This document shows, in pieces, positions 25,926 through 34,736 of a DNA stretch of 64,000 bases. Position 1 is the first letter of the stretch; the number at the start of each line of letters is the position of its first letter. The notes under the pieces were generated by a model, which had not been told where the DNA came from, did not search any database, and saw nothing but the letters and a program-made list of their open reading frames with translations. Source of the stretch: JABSSA01 sp039984715 (GTDB lineage: Bacteria; Pseudomonadota; Alphaproteobacteria; Rhodobacterales; Rhodobacteraceae); the NCBI GenBank assembly GCA_039984715.1, contig JBDWUA010000005.1, forward strand, positions 14,593 to 78,592, read 5' to 3'. A program made the position numbers and the translations under genes.

Positions 25926-26590
25926 TGGTCACTCCGTCCCAGTTTGCGCTCGATCACATATGTGGCCTGTACAACAGGGTAGAGCACCACAAAGAAAATC
26001 ACAGCAACAGCAGTATAGGATTCAATAGGGTTATAGTTGAGATCAGCGATCAACTTGGCTTGGTTCAAGGTTTCCACATAGGCCACGACCGACGCGAGCG
26101 TGGACATCTTGAAAACTTCGATCCCGCGATTGGTCAGCGCCGGCAAAACCCGTTTCAATGCAACGGGCAGAATGACACGGCGCATGGTTTGCGCAAAATT
26201 CATCCCGATTGCTTTTCCGGCCTCCCACTGCCCTTTATCGATGGACTGGATGCCAGCGCGGTAAATCTCGGCAGAGAATGCCATAGTGTTCAGTGAGATG
26301 CCCAAAACCGCGGCCAAGAATGGCGACGTTTCAATGTCTGTCAGGATTGGGAAAGCGTAATAGAACCAGATGATCTGCACCAGCACCGGAGTATTGCGAA
26401 ACACCTCGACAAATGCACGTGCGGGCCAAGCGGCGATGGGCGTTTTGATGTAGCGCATGATACCAATGATCAGGCCACCAGACATGCCCAGAACCACCGT
26501 CACGCCAAACATTAACAATGTTCCTTGAAGGCCGACCCAGAAAACCTGCCAATTTTGAAAGATTGTTGCGAAGTCCCAGTTATACCCCAT
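25922..26590 (-). CDS. Amino-acid ABC transporter permease (second)
   Basis: This 222-residue His/Glu/Gln/Arg/opine-type permease has about five helices. Its core motifs are FVEVFRNTPVLVQIIWFYYAF, SAEIYRAGIQSIDKGQWEAG and AIGMNFAQTMRRVILPVAL (EAA loop). It pairs with the homologous permease encoded just upstream (1-bp gap) to form the channel. The N-terminal DFATIFQNWQVFWVGLQGT is usual for the family. Confidence 0.94.
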   Translation of the reverse strand: MGYNWDFATIFQNWQVFWVGLQGTLLMFGVTVVLGMSGGLIIGIMRYIKTPIAAWPARAFVEVFRNTPVLVQIIWFYYAFPILTDIETSPFLAAVLGISLNTMAFSAEIYRAGIQSIDKGQWEAGKAIGMNFAQTMRRVILPVALKRVLPALTNRGIEVFKMSTLASVVAYVETLNQAKLIADLNYNPIESYTAVAVIFFVVLYPVVQATYVIERKLGRSDQ

Positions 26591-26591
26591 G

Positions 26592-27266
26592 CTAATGCAC
26601 CGTCCCTTCGCCCGACTTGGCCAGCTTACGCTCTACGATGATGGAAAGCTGACTGAAGGCAAAAATCAAAACGAAATAGATCAACGCCACGACGGTATAG
26701 ACCTCAAGCGGGCGGAAGGTCCGCTGCGCGATGTCATTGGCCTGATACATCAGGTCAGTATAGGCGATGGTCGACACCAACGTGGTGGTTTTCAAAAGTT
26801 CGATCGAGCGTTCCATAAAGGCAGGGATCATGCGTTTGACGGCTTGCGGAAGGATCACACGTTTCAGGCATTGATTGCGGGTCATTCCGATGGCTTTGGA
26901 CGCTTCCCATTGGCCTTTATCGATAGACTGAATTCCACTGCGGAAAATTTCAGCAAAGAAGGCCGAAGACTGGATCGAGAAGGTCACAATCGCCGTCGTG
27001 AACGGCGTCATGTTGACGTTGAACAGGATTGGAAAGGCAAAGAAGAACCAAAACAACTGCACCAATGGTGGGGTCGTGCGAAAAAATTCGATGATGAAGG
27101 CTGCGACCATCGATGGGACGCGCCATTGCGACAGGCGCGACAAAGCAAGGGCAAGACCCAGTGGCACCCCAAACATCAACGCCAAACTGGTAATTTTCAA
27201 CGTGTTGACCAGCCCCAAAAGCAGGATGTCGAAACTGCCCAAAACCGGAGCAAAATTCCATTCCAT
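26592..27266 (-). CDS. Amino-acid ABC transporter permease (first)
   Basis: The ATG at 27266 (MEWNFAPVLGSFDILLLGL) is chosen because AGAGGGGG lies upstream at good distance and the start follows the stop of the FAD oxidoreductase by 1 bp; the frame runs further back into that gene. The 224-residue protein has FIIEFFRTTPPLVQLFWFF, FFAEIFRSGIQSIDKGQWEA and the EAA loop KAIGMTRNQCLKRVILPQAV. It is paralogous to the next permease in the operon, so the channel is a heterodimer. Confidence 0.94.
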   Translation of the reverse strand: MEWNFAPVLGSFDILLLGLVNTLKITSLALMFGVPLGLALALSRLSQWRVPSMVAAFIIEFFRTTPPLVQLFWFFFAFPILFNVNMTPFTTAIVTFSIQSSAFFAEIFRSGIQSIDKGQWEASKAIGMTRNQCLKRVILPQAVKRMIPAFMERSIELLKTTTLVSTIAYTDLMYQANDIAQRTFRPLEVYTVVALIYFVLIFAFSQLSIIVERKLAKSGEGTVH

Positions 27267-27267
27267 G

Positions 27268-28593
27268 CTAAACGAACCCCCTCTGTTTAACCGCGTCCGA
27301 TGGTGCCGCCGCGCCTTCATTTTTGTCAATAAAGCGGGATGCTCTGTAAGGGGCAAGATCGATGTTAGGTCGCTTACCGCTCATCAATTGCGCCAAAATT
27401 TGACCTGTGCGCGCCGATCCTGTCAGGCCAACATGCTGATGTCCGAACCCAAGAAAAACACCTTTGACGTTGTCCAGTTCGTCGATAATTGGCACTGAAT
27501 CTATTGGCGCTGGCCGATGCCCGAACCACCTTGTTTCCTTTGAATAGGTGAACCCGGGCAGAACCTCTTTCAAGGCGTCCCTAAGCAGTTCAAACACCTT
27601 ATCTTGGCCTTGATTTTCAAGACCGCCAAATTCGACAGCTCCGGCCACACGAAGACGACCCTTCATCGGGGAAAAGATCAGCTTTTTACTGGGCACAATG
27701 GTCGGAACGCGCGGTAAAAACGATGGATCCCAAAACTCCAAATGATATCCGCTTTCCGCCTCGACGGGGATGTTCACGCCCAGCTTTTTGGTCAACAACG
27801 GCGACCAAGCCCCCGCTGTAATCGCTACGCGGTCCGCAGACACCAAACCTTGGTCTGTCATCACCCCAGTGGCACGCCCCGCTTGATGCGTGATGTCGTC
27901 GACTTCGCGGTTCAGAATTGTGCCGCCCGAGGTTTCGAAATACGTGCGCAGATCATGCATATACGCACCGGGATCAGTGATTTGACCATGGTTCTTCAAG
28001 CTTGCCAAAAAGCCAAACTCTTGATGCAGAACCGGATCATAATCATGGCGCGCAGCTTCTTCGTGTTCAGTCCATTCAAACCCGAGATCCTCACGGATTT
28101 GCCAACCAAACGCGTCATTTTCATACGCGCTGCGATCGTTGTAGAGAACTGCAAAATCCGTGGGTTTGATATGGCGTTGTGCCTCTGTCCCTTTGGCCAA
28201 GGCCAAATGATCTTCCAAGCTGTTGCCAATTATGGGTTGCAACGCGGCCGCGATGCGTCGCGCCTTTGGGGCAGTTGCATAGGCTAGATAACGTAGTGCC
28301 CAGGGTATTAGACGAGGCAGATAGGGCAAGCGCACAAAGATCGGTTCCGACGCGCTGAGCACCATTTTCGGAATCTTACCGATCAAGCCCGGCATCGTTA
28401 CCGGCAACACCGAGGCCGATGCCAAAACACCCGCATTGCCATAACTGGAGCGATCAGCGGGGGCACCCTTGTCAATCAACGTGACCTTGTTCCCTTCCCG
28501 CAGCGACCAGATCGCAGTTGCAACGCCCACCATACCGCCGCCCACGACAACGACGTGGGGCGGTTGATCTTGGTCTAGCTGCGCGTTGGACAT
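27268..28593 (-). CDS. FAD-dependent amino-acid oxidoreductase (DadA-like)
   Basis: The 441-residue flavoprotein belongs to the DAO/DadA family that oxidises amino acids or secondary amines. The N-terminal dinucleotide fold VVVVGGGMVGVATAIWSLRE, the FAD motif RSSYGNAGVLASA and the C-terminal VFLGFGHQHVGLTGSARTG are intact. It lies 6 bp after the class III aminotransferase and 1 bp before the importer permease, so uptake and oxidation are co-expressed. D-amino acid dehydrogenase is the closest functional guess; sarcosine- or hydroxyproline-type substrates are also possible. Confidence 0.88.
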   Translation of the reverse strand: MSNAQLDQDQPPHVVVVGGGMVGVATAIWSLREGNKVTLIDKGAPADRSSYGNAGVLASASVLPVTMPGLIGKIPKMVLSASEPIFVRLPYLPRLIPWALRYLAYATAPKARRIAAALQPIIGNSLEDHLALAKGTEAQRHIKPTDFAVLYNDRSAYENDAFGWQIREDLGFEWTEHEEAARHDYDPVLHQEFGFLASLKNHGQITDPGAYMHDLRTYFETSGGTILNREVDDITHQAGRATGVMTDQGLVSADRVAITAGAWSPLLTKKLGVNIPVEAESGYHLEFWDPSFLPRVPTIVPSKKLIFSPMKGRLRVAGAVEFGGLENQGQDKVFELLRDALKEVLPGFTYSKETRWFGHRPAPIDSVPIIDELDNVKGVFLGFGHQHVGLTGSARTGQILAQLMSGKRPNIDLAPYRASRFIDKNEGAAAPSDAVKQRGFV

Positions 28594-28599
28594 ATAGCC

Positions 28600-29919
28600 T
28601 TACCCCAGATTTGCTTTTTCAAGATCGGAAAAGCTGCGATCCAAAGCATCCAGAACCGGTTGTACATCTTCCATCTGCAAACAAAGCGGCGGCACCATCC
28701 GCAGAACGTTTTTGAAGGTCCCGGATTTGGACAGGATCAACCCATGTTCGCGTGTGCGTTCAAACACATAGGCGTTGTGATCAGGCGCAGGTTCCTTGGT
28801 TTCGCGATCTTTCACCAATTCGATGGCTTGCATGAAACCGCGCCCGCGCACGTCACCGATGATGTCATATCTGCCTTGAAGCTGTTGTAACCCTTCGTGC
28901 AATTTCGCACCAACGGTTTTGGCATTGGCAATCATGTCGTCATCCTTGATTACTTTCAACACTGCGCGCGCCGCAGCACAAGCGACAGGGTTTGCGCCGT
29001 AGGTGTGAAACAAAAGCTTGCCCGCCATACTTTCTGCGATTTCTTTTTTGACAACCAATGCACCGATTGGGATGCCGTTGCCCAATCCTTTGGCGATGAC
29101 CATCATGTCGGGCACAATACCGTGGTGATCAAAGCACCACATCGCGTCCCCAGTTTTGCCAAAGCCGGATTGAACCTCGTCCATGATCAACAGACCACCC
29201 GCCGCGCGGACCTTTTCCGCCGCGCCCTTCAGGTATCCGTCTGGCATCTGAATGATCCCGCCATATCCCTGAACGGATTCAATAAACATGCCCGCTAATG
29301 CGCCGCTTGTTGTGTACGAAATCGTGCGATCTATCTCTTCCAGATACGGGTCAGTGCCCGCGCCAAATATACCACGATACTGGTTCGGTTCGGCAGCGAA
29401 TGTGACATTTGGCAGTTGCGAGATGTTGTGGCGAAAGCCTTGAACGCCCGTGATAGCCTGTGCGCCATAGGTCGCCCCATGATAGGAATTGCGCAACGCG
29501 ATGATGTCTTGGTTACCAGTTGATGCACGCGCCATCATGATCGCCAGATCAATCGCTTCGGTTCCAGAATTGGTGAAATGAACAACCCAATCATGGCCTG
29601 CGGGCATAGTGGCTGCCAATTCTTCGGCAAGATGCGCAGGCACAGGGTGGTGAAACATGGTTGTACAATGGGTCAGCTGTTGCACCTGTTCGGTCACCGC
29701 CTCAACCACTTTGGGATGGGCATGGCCAACACTGATGCACAAGTTCATCCCCAACAAGTCGGTAAGTTTGTTTCCTTTTTCATCCCAGCAATACTGCATT
29801 TTCCCTTTTTTAAGGATTAGCGGTTTTTGATAGGGAACAAAGGCACGCTGAGAAGCTGCATAATAGGTGTCGCGCTTGTCGATAATGGATTGCGTCGACC
29901 AATCTACAGCTTGCGTCAT
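28600..29919 (-). CDS. Class III PLP aminotransferase (AGXT2-like)
   Basis: The ATG at 29919 (MTQAVDWSTQSIIDKRDTYY) gives 439 residues; the longer frame upstream has a non-coding look. Family motifs are LTDLLGMNLCISVGHAHPKV, VHFTNSGTEAIDLAIMMARA, RNSYHGATYG, IMDEVQSGFGKTG and the PLP-lysine region MVIAKGLGNGIPIGALVV. It resembles alanine-glyoxylate/beta-aminoisobutyrate aminotransferases. As first gene of the operon it is adjacent to the MocR regulator, a usual arrangement for MocR targets. Confidence 0.92.
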   Translation of the reverse strand: MTQAVDWSTQSIIDKRDTYYAASQRAFVPYQKPLILKKGKMQYCWDEKGNKLTDLLGMNLCISVGHAHPKVVEAVTEQVQQLTHCTTMFHHPVPAHLAEELAATMPAGHDWVVHFTNSGTEAIDLAIMMARASTGNQDIIALRNSYHGATYGAQAITGVQGFRHNISQLPNVTFAAEPNQYRGIFGAGTDPYLEEIDRTISYTTSGALAGMFIESVQGYGGIIQMPDGYLKGAAEKVRAAGGLLIMDEVQSGFGKTGDAMWCFDHHGIVPDMMVIAKGLGNGIPIGALVVKKEIAESMAGKLLFHTYGANPVACAAARAVLKVIKDDDMIANAKTVGAKLHEGLQQLQGRYDIIGDVRGRGFMQAIELVKDRETKEPAPDHNAYVFERTREHGLILSKSGTFKNVLRMVPPLCLQMEDVQPVLDALDRSFSDLEKANLG

Positions 29920-30071
29920 ATTAAGTTCCGTCCTCAAGATTTGTGCACATGCAAAGAATTTTTGCATCCGGACCCGCGATTTCGGATCATTCGAGACGAA
30001 GCATTGCAAAGGACAGCGCCTCATCGAAAGGGACAGTTTCACACAATTTTCAGGACAGATGCATCGGTGCG

Positions 30072-31550
30072 TTAACCACGCATCAATTGGATCTCTTCGG
30101 CGATGATTTTCACGCCATCGCGAATTTTGGCCTTGGGAAGCGCTGCGAACCCGATCCTGAAATTGCGCAACCCTTGTTGTGGGTTACTGAAAAAAACTGA
30201 TCCATCGTCAATCAGAACACCTCGTGCCTTAAGATTGTGCGCAAGACGGGCGCTGTTGATTTCAGCCGGTCCCGTCAGCCAAAAACACGTGCCCCCCTGA
30301 GACGCCTGCACTTTGACGTCAGGAAGAAATTCCAACAGCGCATTGCGTGTGATTTCCCAACGGGACCGATAGCGTCGTTCCATCTTGCGTAGATGGGCAT
30401 CCAATGCACCGCTGGCGATGAAATGAGCCATGGCTTCTTGCACCAAAATGGGTGGATGACGCATCATTGATCGGCGGATCGCTTTGACCTCCTGAATGAT
30501 ATCTGGGTGCGCAACCATGTAGCCAATACGCAGCCCCGGAGCGACGCTTTTGGACAGGCTGCCCACATATACGGCGCGCCCCGAAGTCTCGATTGACCTG
30601 ATCGGTTGGCCCCGTGCGCGTACAAAGTTCATTTCTGCTTCATAGTCATCTTCGCAGATCAGGAAATCGTCGCGCGCAGCACGATCACAAAGTTCTAATC
30701 TGCGTTCATGCTGCATTGTAACGGTGGTTGGAAACTGGTGACTGGGTGTCGCGTAAACCAGACCGACACCTTTCGGAATGTTAGAAACGACCAGCCCGCC
30801 CTCGTCCACCGGTACATTCAAAACAGGCGCGCCCGCGACTGTAAATGCATTGCGGGCCTCAGGGTAACAGGGATCTTCCACGGCGACACTGCGCCCGAGA
30901 TAAGCTGTTAAACAGCCAAGCAAATAGATGGCGTTTTGCGCACCATTCGTGATGAGAATTTGTTCATAACTGGCGCTGATCCCACGATAGCCCAGAAGCC
31001 GTTGTTGCAACTGTTTGACAAGTTTTACGCTGCCCGTTCCGGCGGAATCCTTGCTCCAGATTTCTATATTAGACGACGCCATGGCTACTCTCATGCTCTC
31101 GCGCCACGCCTGAATTGGGAATTGGGACGGATCGATTTGATTGTAGACAAACGGATATTCATAGCTTTCCCAATCAATGGGATGGGTCACTTTGGCCATT
31201 AGGGACGGGCGTTGCTTTTCGCCCATCAGTTGATCCAACGGAGAACGCTCAATACGATCATCCGCCCACTGCGAAGGTCGAACCGTCGCCGCACTGGTCA
31301 GTGTTTCGTTAACGAAATACCCACTGCGATTTCGGGCTGTAATCAATCCAATATCAATCAACCGGCAATAGGCGTCGTAAACTGTATTGCGCGACACGCC
31401 CAAATGGGTGGCCAACGCACGGCACGACGGCAACGGTTCTGCGATTGGAAAAAGATCGCGTGCAATCGCCGAACTGATCAATTCACAGACTTGATTGCGC
31501 AGGTTTTCTGACGACGCGTCTGGCAGGCGTAAGAACTGTGCATTTAGCAA
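30072..31550 (-). CDS. MocR/GabR-type regulator (GntR domain fused to aminotransferase fold)
   Basis: This 492-residue protein has an N-terminal winged helix (about 10-80, with LPSCRALATHLGVSRNTVYD) and a large PLP-dependent aminotransferase-like domain (about 130-490). The latter has TNGAQNAIYLLG, the Asp-containing DDYEAEMNF and the putative PLP Lys in YVGSLSKSVAPGLRIGYMV. MocR proteins sense PLP adducts of amines or amino acids. The gene probably begins at TTG (31550) since no ATG fits the domain start. It lies upstream of, and on the same strand as, the catabolic operon, which is its likely target. Confidence 0.92.
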   Translation of the reverse strand: MLNAQFLRLPDASSENLRNQVCELISSAIARDLFPIAEPLPSCRALATHLGVSRNTVYDAYCRLIDIGLITARNRSGYFVNETLTSAATVRPSQWADDRIERSPLDQLMGEKQRPSLMAKVTHPIDWESYEYPFVYNQIDPSQFPIQAWRESMRVAMASSNIEIWSKDSAGTGSVKLVKQLQQRLLGYRGISASYEQILITNGAQNAIYLLGCLTAYLGRSVAVEDPCYPEARNAFTVAGAPVLNVPVDEGGLVVSNIPKGVGLVYATPSHQFPTTVTMQHERRLELCDRAARDDFLICEDDYEAEMNFVRARGQPIRSIETSGRAVYVGSLSKSVAPGLRIGYMVAHPDIIQEVKAIRRSMMRHPPILVQEAMAHFIASGALDAHLRKMERRYRSRWEITRNALLEFLPDVKVQASQGGTCFWLTGPAEINSARLAHNLKARGVLIDDGSVFFSNPQQGLRNFRIGFAALPKAKIRDGVKIIAEEIQLMRG

Positions 31551-31699
31551 GTCATCATCTCGCGTTCAGGAAAGTTCACGGAACTTGGAAAACTCTGCAT
31601 GTTCGTTGCCCAAAGCTCAATTCGTTTATTGTTTGGTCCGCAAGTAAAGGAAAAACAGGGAACGGACATCCCTTGCAAGGGGAACACCCAATGAATGTC

Positions 31700-32428
31700 T
31701 CACACCGCCGTAAATCCACCATCAATCGGCAGGCAAACACCGGATATCATTGCCGCACCGTCCGACAGTAAAAAGACAACAGGCGCTGCAATGTCGTCCT
31801 CGGTCGCCCACTTCTGAAGCGGCATAGTTTCCAGAAACGGGCCTTGAATCTCTGGGCGTCCCCAATACCACGCGGACATGGGCGTCATGACCACCGTCGG
31901 GTTGACGCTATTAACGCGGATACCATGAGGGCCAAGCTCCATCGCTGATACACGGGTGATATTATCCAACGCAGCCTTGGACGAGCCGTAAGAAATATGT
32001 CCGCGCAGCCCCACCAAAGACGCTTGGCTTGAAACATTTACAATTGCGCCTCCTTTGCCCAAGCGGATCATTGATTGCGATGCATATTTCGTCACCAGCA
32101 AAGCCCCGCGTGCGTTGATCGACATCACTTTGTCAAACACGCTGATATCGGTGTCCATCGGGGTCGCGATTTCGCCGCCAAAACCGCCGCAATTCACAAC
32201 GCCCCAAAGATCCAGATTTTCAAGTGCTTCACGAATGTCGTCTTCGGATTCCAGATCGAACGCAAGTGTACGACAACCCGTTTCCTTGGCCAATTGCATC
32301 AGCTTTTCCTGATCCCGACCATTCGCAATGACGTCCGCATCTGTCTGAACCAAATGGCGCACTATCGCACCACCGATGCCACCGCTTGCGCCAGTTACAA
32401 GGATCGGACCTTTGTCGAAACCATTCAT
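31700..32428 (-). CDS. Short-chain dehydrogenase/reductase (SDR)
   Basis: This 242-residue NAD(P)-dependent oxidoreductase has the cofactor motif VTGASGGIGGAIVRHL, the NCGG segment replacing the usual NNAG, the catalytic Ser (IVNVSSQAS) and YxxxK (ISYGSSKAAL), and the C-terminal PIDGGFTAV. The substrate is unknown. It lies 150 bp upstream of the MocR gene on the same strand and may or may not share its transcript. The altered NCGG motif is mildly unusual. Confidence 0.9.
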   Translation of the reverse strand: MNGFDKGPILVTGASGGIGGAIVRHLVQTDADVIANGRDQEKLMQLAKETGCRTLAFDLESEDDIREALENLDLWGVVNCGGFGGEIATPMDTDISVFDKVMSINARGALLVTKYASQSMIRLGKGGAIVNVSSQASLVGLRGHISYGSSKAALDNITRVSAMELGPHGIRVNSVNPTVVMTPMSAWYWGRPEIQGPFLETMPLQKWATEDDIAAPVVFLLSDGAAMISGVCLPIDGGFTAV

Positions 32429-32650
32429 GCGATCGTCCTTTCGAAACCTGCGTTGACGCCTATTATTTTTCTAAGGCCAAACTATCCCAGTTGGATGAAA
32501 AGCAACCATAGTTGGTATTTTTCGTCAATGGAACGCAGTTCGCAAACGGTTTCCCAACTTGTCTTGGCGGGAAATACCCCGATCAAAAGTCATCGAAATG
32601 AACTTAACCGCATCCGACCGGAAACCGGTTTTCGTTGCCCCTGTTCAATC

Positions 32651-33004
32651 TCAAGTGCGGTGAGACAGGATATTTAACAGCTTCCCTGCAGGATCATGAA
32701 TGTAAAACCGACGTACGCCCCATGACTCATTGGTCAACTCATACTCGATTTTATGCCCCAACTGTTTCACACGCTGATAGACTTCATCAACGTCTTCTAC
32801 CTCGATTGATATATCCGGTACGGCCGTGCCCGATCCACCTTGGGTCGCAACACTAAGCTGAACAGGCGCAACCTCTCCAGAAGCAAGAGTAGCGATCCAG
32901 CCTTGATCCATAACAACATCCAGATCGAATACTTCTGAATAAAAAGTCCGAACGTCTTCGACCGATGAAACAGCAATGTTTGACACAATTCGTTTAACGA
33001 CCAT
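32651..33004 (-). CDS. VOC/glyoxalase-family protein
   Basis: The ATG at 33004 (MVVKRIVSNIAVSSVEDVRT) has GGTGA 8 nt upstream and overlaps the end of the Rrf2 gene by 11 bp; the 117-residue product is the usual length of a single VOC-fold domain. Typical segments are FYSEVFDLDVVMDQGW, DISIEVEDVDEVYQRVKQLG and RRFYIHDPAGKLLNIL. Such proteins include glyoxalases, antibiotic-binding proteins and dioxygenases. A canonical metal-ligand set is not obvious. Translational coupling to the Rrf2 regulator suggests a shared signal. Confidence 0.85.
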   Translation of the reverse strand: MVVKRIVSNIAVSSVEDVRTFYSEVFDLDVVMDQGWIATLASGEVAPVQLSVATQGGSGTAVPDISIEVEDVDEVYQRVKQLGHKIEYELTNESWGVRRFYIHDPAGKLLNILSHRT

Positions 33005-33419
33005 GGCTTGCATCACCTGCATCACACACCTCGGCGATTGATGTGGTTGCGAGACGCTCAATTAGGCTGTGTTCGATATCTGCCATTACGGACGCGACTT
33101 TCCTTTGCAGAACATGCTCGACCAAACATCTCGACGTCTCTTCTACTCCGGCGCTGGCAATCAGGCTTTCATCCAGCGCAAGATAGACGTCGGCAAGCGT
33201 AATTCTGTCTGGCGCAAGCGCCAGCCGCCACCCCCCGGAATGCCCTTTCTCTGATATGAGCAAACCCGCTTCTCTGAGTTTTCCCAACACTCGCCGTACG
33301 ACGACCGGATTTGTTCCAGCATGATCCGCAATATCGGCCGAGGTCCGCACCCGTTCGGGTTCACTTGCCATGTGGCCAAGTGTGTGCAGAGCAAGCGACA
33401 GGCGTGAATTTCGTTTCAT
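32994..33419 (-). CDS. Rrf2-family transcriptional regulator
   Basis: The ATG at 33419 (MKRNSRLSLALHTLGHMA) has GGAGAA about 9 nt upstream. The 141-residue protein has the Rrf2 winged helix (RTSADIADHAGTNPVVVRRV and LREAGLLISEKGHSGGWRLA). Only two Cys are present (98 and 132), not the three-Cys set of NsrR/IscR/RirA, so a normal Fe-S cluster is unlikely; a thiol switch or other ligand is possible. It is divergent from the COG0523 gene, with two inverted repeats between them. Confidence 0.9.
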   Translation of the reverse strand: MKRNSRLSLALHTLGHMASEPERVRTSADIADHAGTNPVVVRRVLGKLREAGLLISEKGHSGGWRLALAPDRITLADVYLALDESLIASAGVEETSRCLVEHVLQRKVASVMADIEHSLIERLATTSIAEVCDAGDASHGR

Positions 33420-33452
33420 CGGCGCGTTTTCTCCAAGGTGAACGACAAACGT

Positions 33453-33465
33453 AACATTCAATGTT
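33453..33465. promoter_or_regulatory. Palindrome AACATT-C-AATGTT between rrf2 and COG0523 genes
   Basis: A perfect 13-bp palindrome lies 34 bp upstream of the Rrf2 start. It is a candidate operator. It recalls half of a Zur box but is too short to call one. Confidence 0.4.
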
Positions 33466-33475
33466 GCATAACTCT

Positions 33476-33494
33476 AGTAACTGAGTAAGTTACT
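33476..33494. promoter_or_regulatory. Inverted repeat AGTAACT-N5-AGTTACT, candidate Rrf2 operator
   Basis: Perfect 7-bp arms around 5 nt, centred about 40 bp before the COG0523 start and 66 bp before the Rrf2 start. The 19-bp size with an AT-rich dyad fits Rrf2-family operators, and the position would control both divergent genes. Confidence 0.55.
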
Positions 33495-33524
33495 TGACCT
33501 ACAGAGCAATGATTGGATCCGAAC

Positions 33525-34736
33525 ATGTCAGATACACGTCTCCCCGTCACGGTGCTTTCCGGTTTTCTGGGCGCAGGGAAAACCACCCTTTTGAACCGTG
33601 TGCTGAACAATCGCGAAGGCCGCAGAGTTGCTGTGATTGTCAATGATATGTCCGAAGTGAACATCGATGCGGATCTAGTGCGGGCCGATACCGAACTGAG
33701 CAGAACAGATGAAACTCTGGTTGAGATGTCCAACGGATGCATCTGCTGTACCTTGCGAGACGACCTTTTGGATGAAGTGCGCCGGCTTGCTGGTGAGGGG
33801 CGTTTTGACTATCTGCTTATTGAATCGACCGGAATCTCTGAACCACTGCCTGTGGCCGCGACATTCGATTTTCGGGATGAATTCGGAAACAGCCTCGCAG
33901 ATGTCTCGCGCCTTGATACAATGGTCACTGTCGTCGATGCCGTGAACCTGCTGAATGATTATTCCAGCCATGACTTTCTGCGGGATCGCGGCGAGACGTT
34001 GGGGGAAGAAGACGAACGCACTTTGGTTCACTTGCTCACCGACCAAATCGAATTCGCAGATATCGTCATCTTGAATAAAGTCGCCGATGCAGGCCCCGAT
34101 CGTGTGGATGCGGCGCGCAAGATCATTCGCAGCCTGAATGCTGACGCGCAAATCATTGAAGCCAATCACTCGGATGTTTCCAGCGACGCCATCCTTGATA
34201 CCGGCCTGTTTGATTTCGAGAAAGCCCACGAGCACCCAATGTGGGCCAAAGAACTGTATGGTTTCGCCGATCACACGCCCGAAACTGAAGAATACGGCGT
34301 TTCATCCTATGTTTATCGTGCACGGCAGCCATTCATTCCGCAGAAGATAATGAATGTGTTGAACGGCGAACTGCCGGGCGTCATCCGGGCCAAAGGGCAC
34401 TTTTGGATTGCCACACGCCCCGGCTGGGTGGCTGAATTCTCGCTTGCGGGTGCTCTTTCAAGCGTGACACCACTTGGCACTTGGTGGGCGTCTGTCCCAA
34501 AAGAAAGTTGGCCTGACCACGAAAGCGCGCGCGACTATATGCAAACCCATTGGCAAGAGCCTTGGGGTGATCGACGTCAAGAACTCGTCTTCATCGGTGC
34601 TGGTATCAATTGGCCGGTATTAAAGGCACGGCTTGACGATTGTCTTGTTCCCGAACAGTCCATCAAGGGGCCTGACACCCTGCCGGATTACCCTGACCCC
34701 TTCCCGGTTTGGCGCAAAGCTGAGGAAGCCGCGTGA
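33525..34736 (+). CDS. COG0523 GTPase, zinc-chaperone type (CobW family)
   Basis: The ATG at 33525 (MSDTRLPVTVLSGFLGAGKT) gives 403 residues. G-domain motifs are GAGKTT (16-21), the metal-binding GCICC (Cys72, 74, 75) and NKVAD. The C-terminal half carries VIRAKGHFWIATRPGWVAEF, typical of the ZigA/YciC-like branch of large COG0523 proteins, which deliver zinc under deficiency. It heads a three-gene operon with stop/start overlaps. Regulation through the divergent Rrf2 rather than Zur is suggested by the operators at 33453-33494. Confidence 0.92.
   Translation: MSDTRLPVTVLSGFLGAGKTTLLNRVLNNREGRRVAVIVNDMSEVNIDADLVRADTELSRTDETLVEMSNGCICCTLRDDLLDEVRRLAGEGRFDYLLIESTGISEPLPVAATFDFRDEFGNSLADVSRLDTMVTVVDAVNLLNDYSSHDFLRDRGETLGEEDERTLVHLLTDQIEFADIVILNKVADAGPDRVDAARKIIRSLNADAQIIEANHSDVSSDAILDTGLFDFEKAHEHPMWAKELYGFADHTPETEEYGVSSYVYRARQPFIPQKIMNVLNGELPGVIRAKGHFWIATRPGWVAEFSLAGALSSVTPLGTWWASVPKESWPDHESARDYMQTHWQEPWGDRRQELVFIGAGINWPVLKARLDDCLVPEQSIKGPDTLPDYPDPFPVWRKAEEAA

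Noticed and set aside
26589..27290. Plus-strand frame of 233 codons over the amino-acid permease
   Set aside because: Antisense to a permease with all family motifs; no ribosome site or known product.
33453..33465. Zur box for the COG0523 gene
   Set aside because: AACATTCAATGTT is palindromic but lacks the longer GTTATAnTATAAC-type core, and the 19-bp repeat next to it fits the adjacent Rrf2 gene better.
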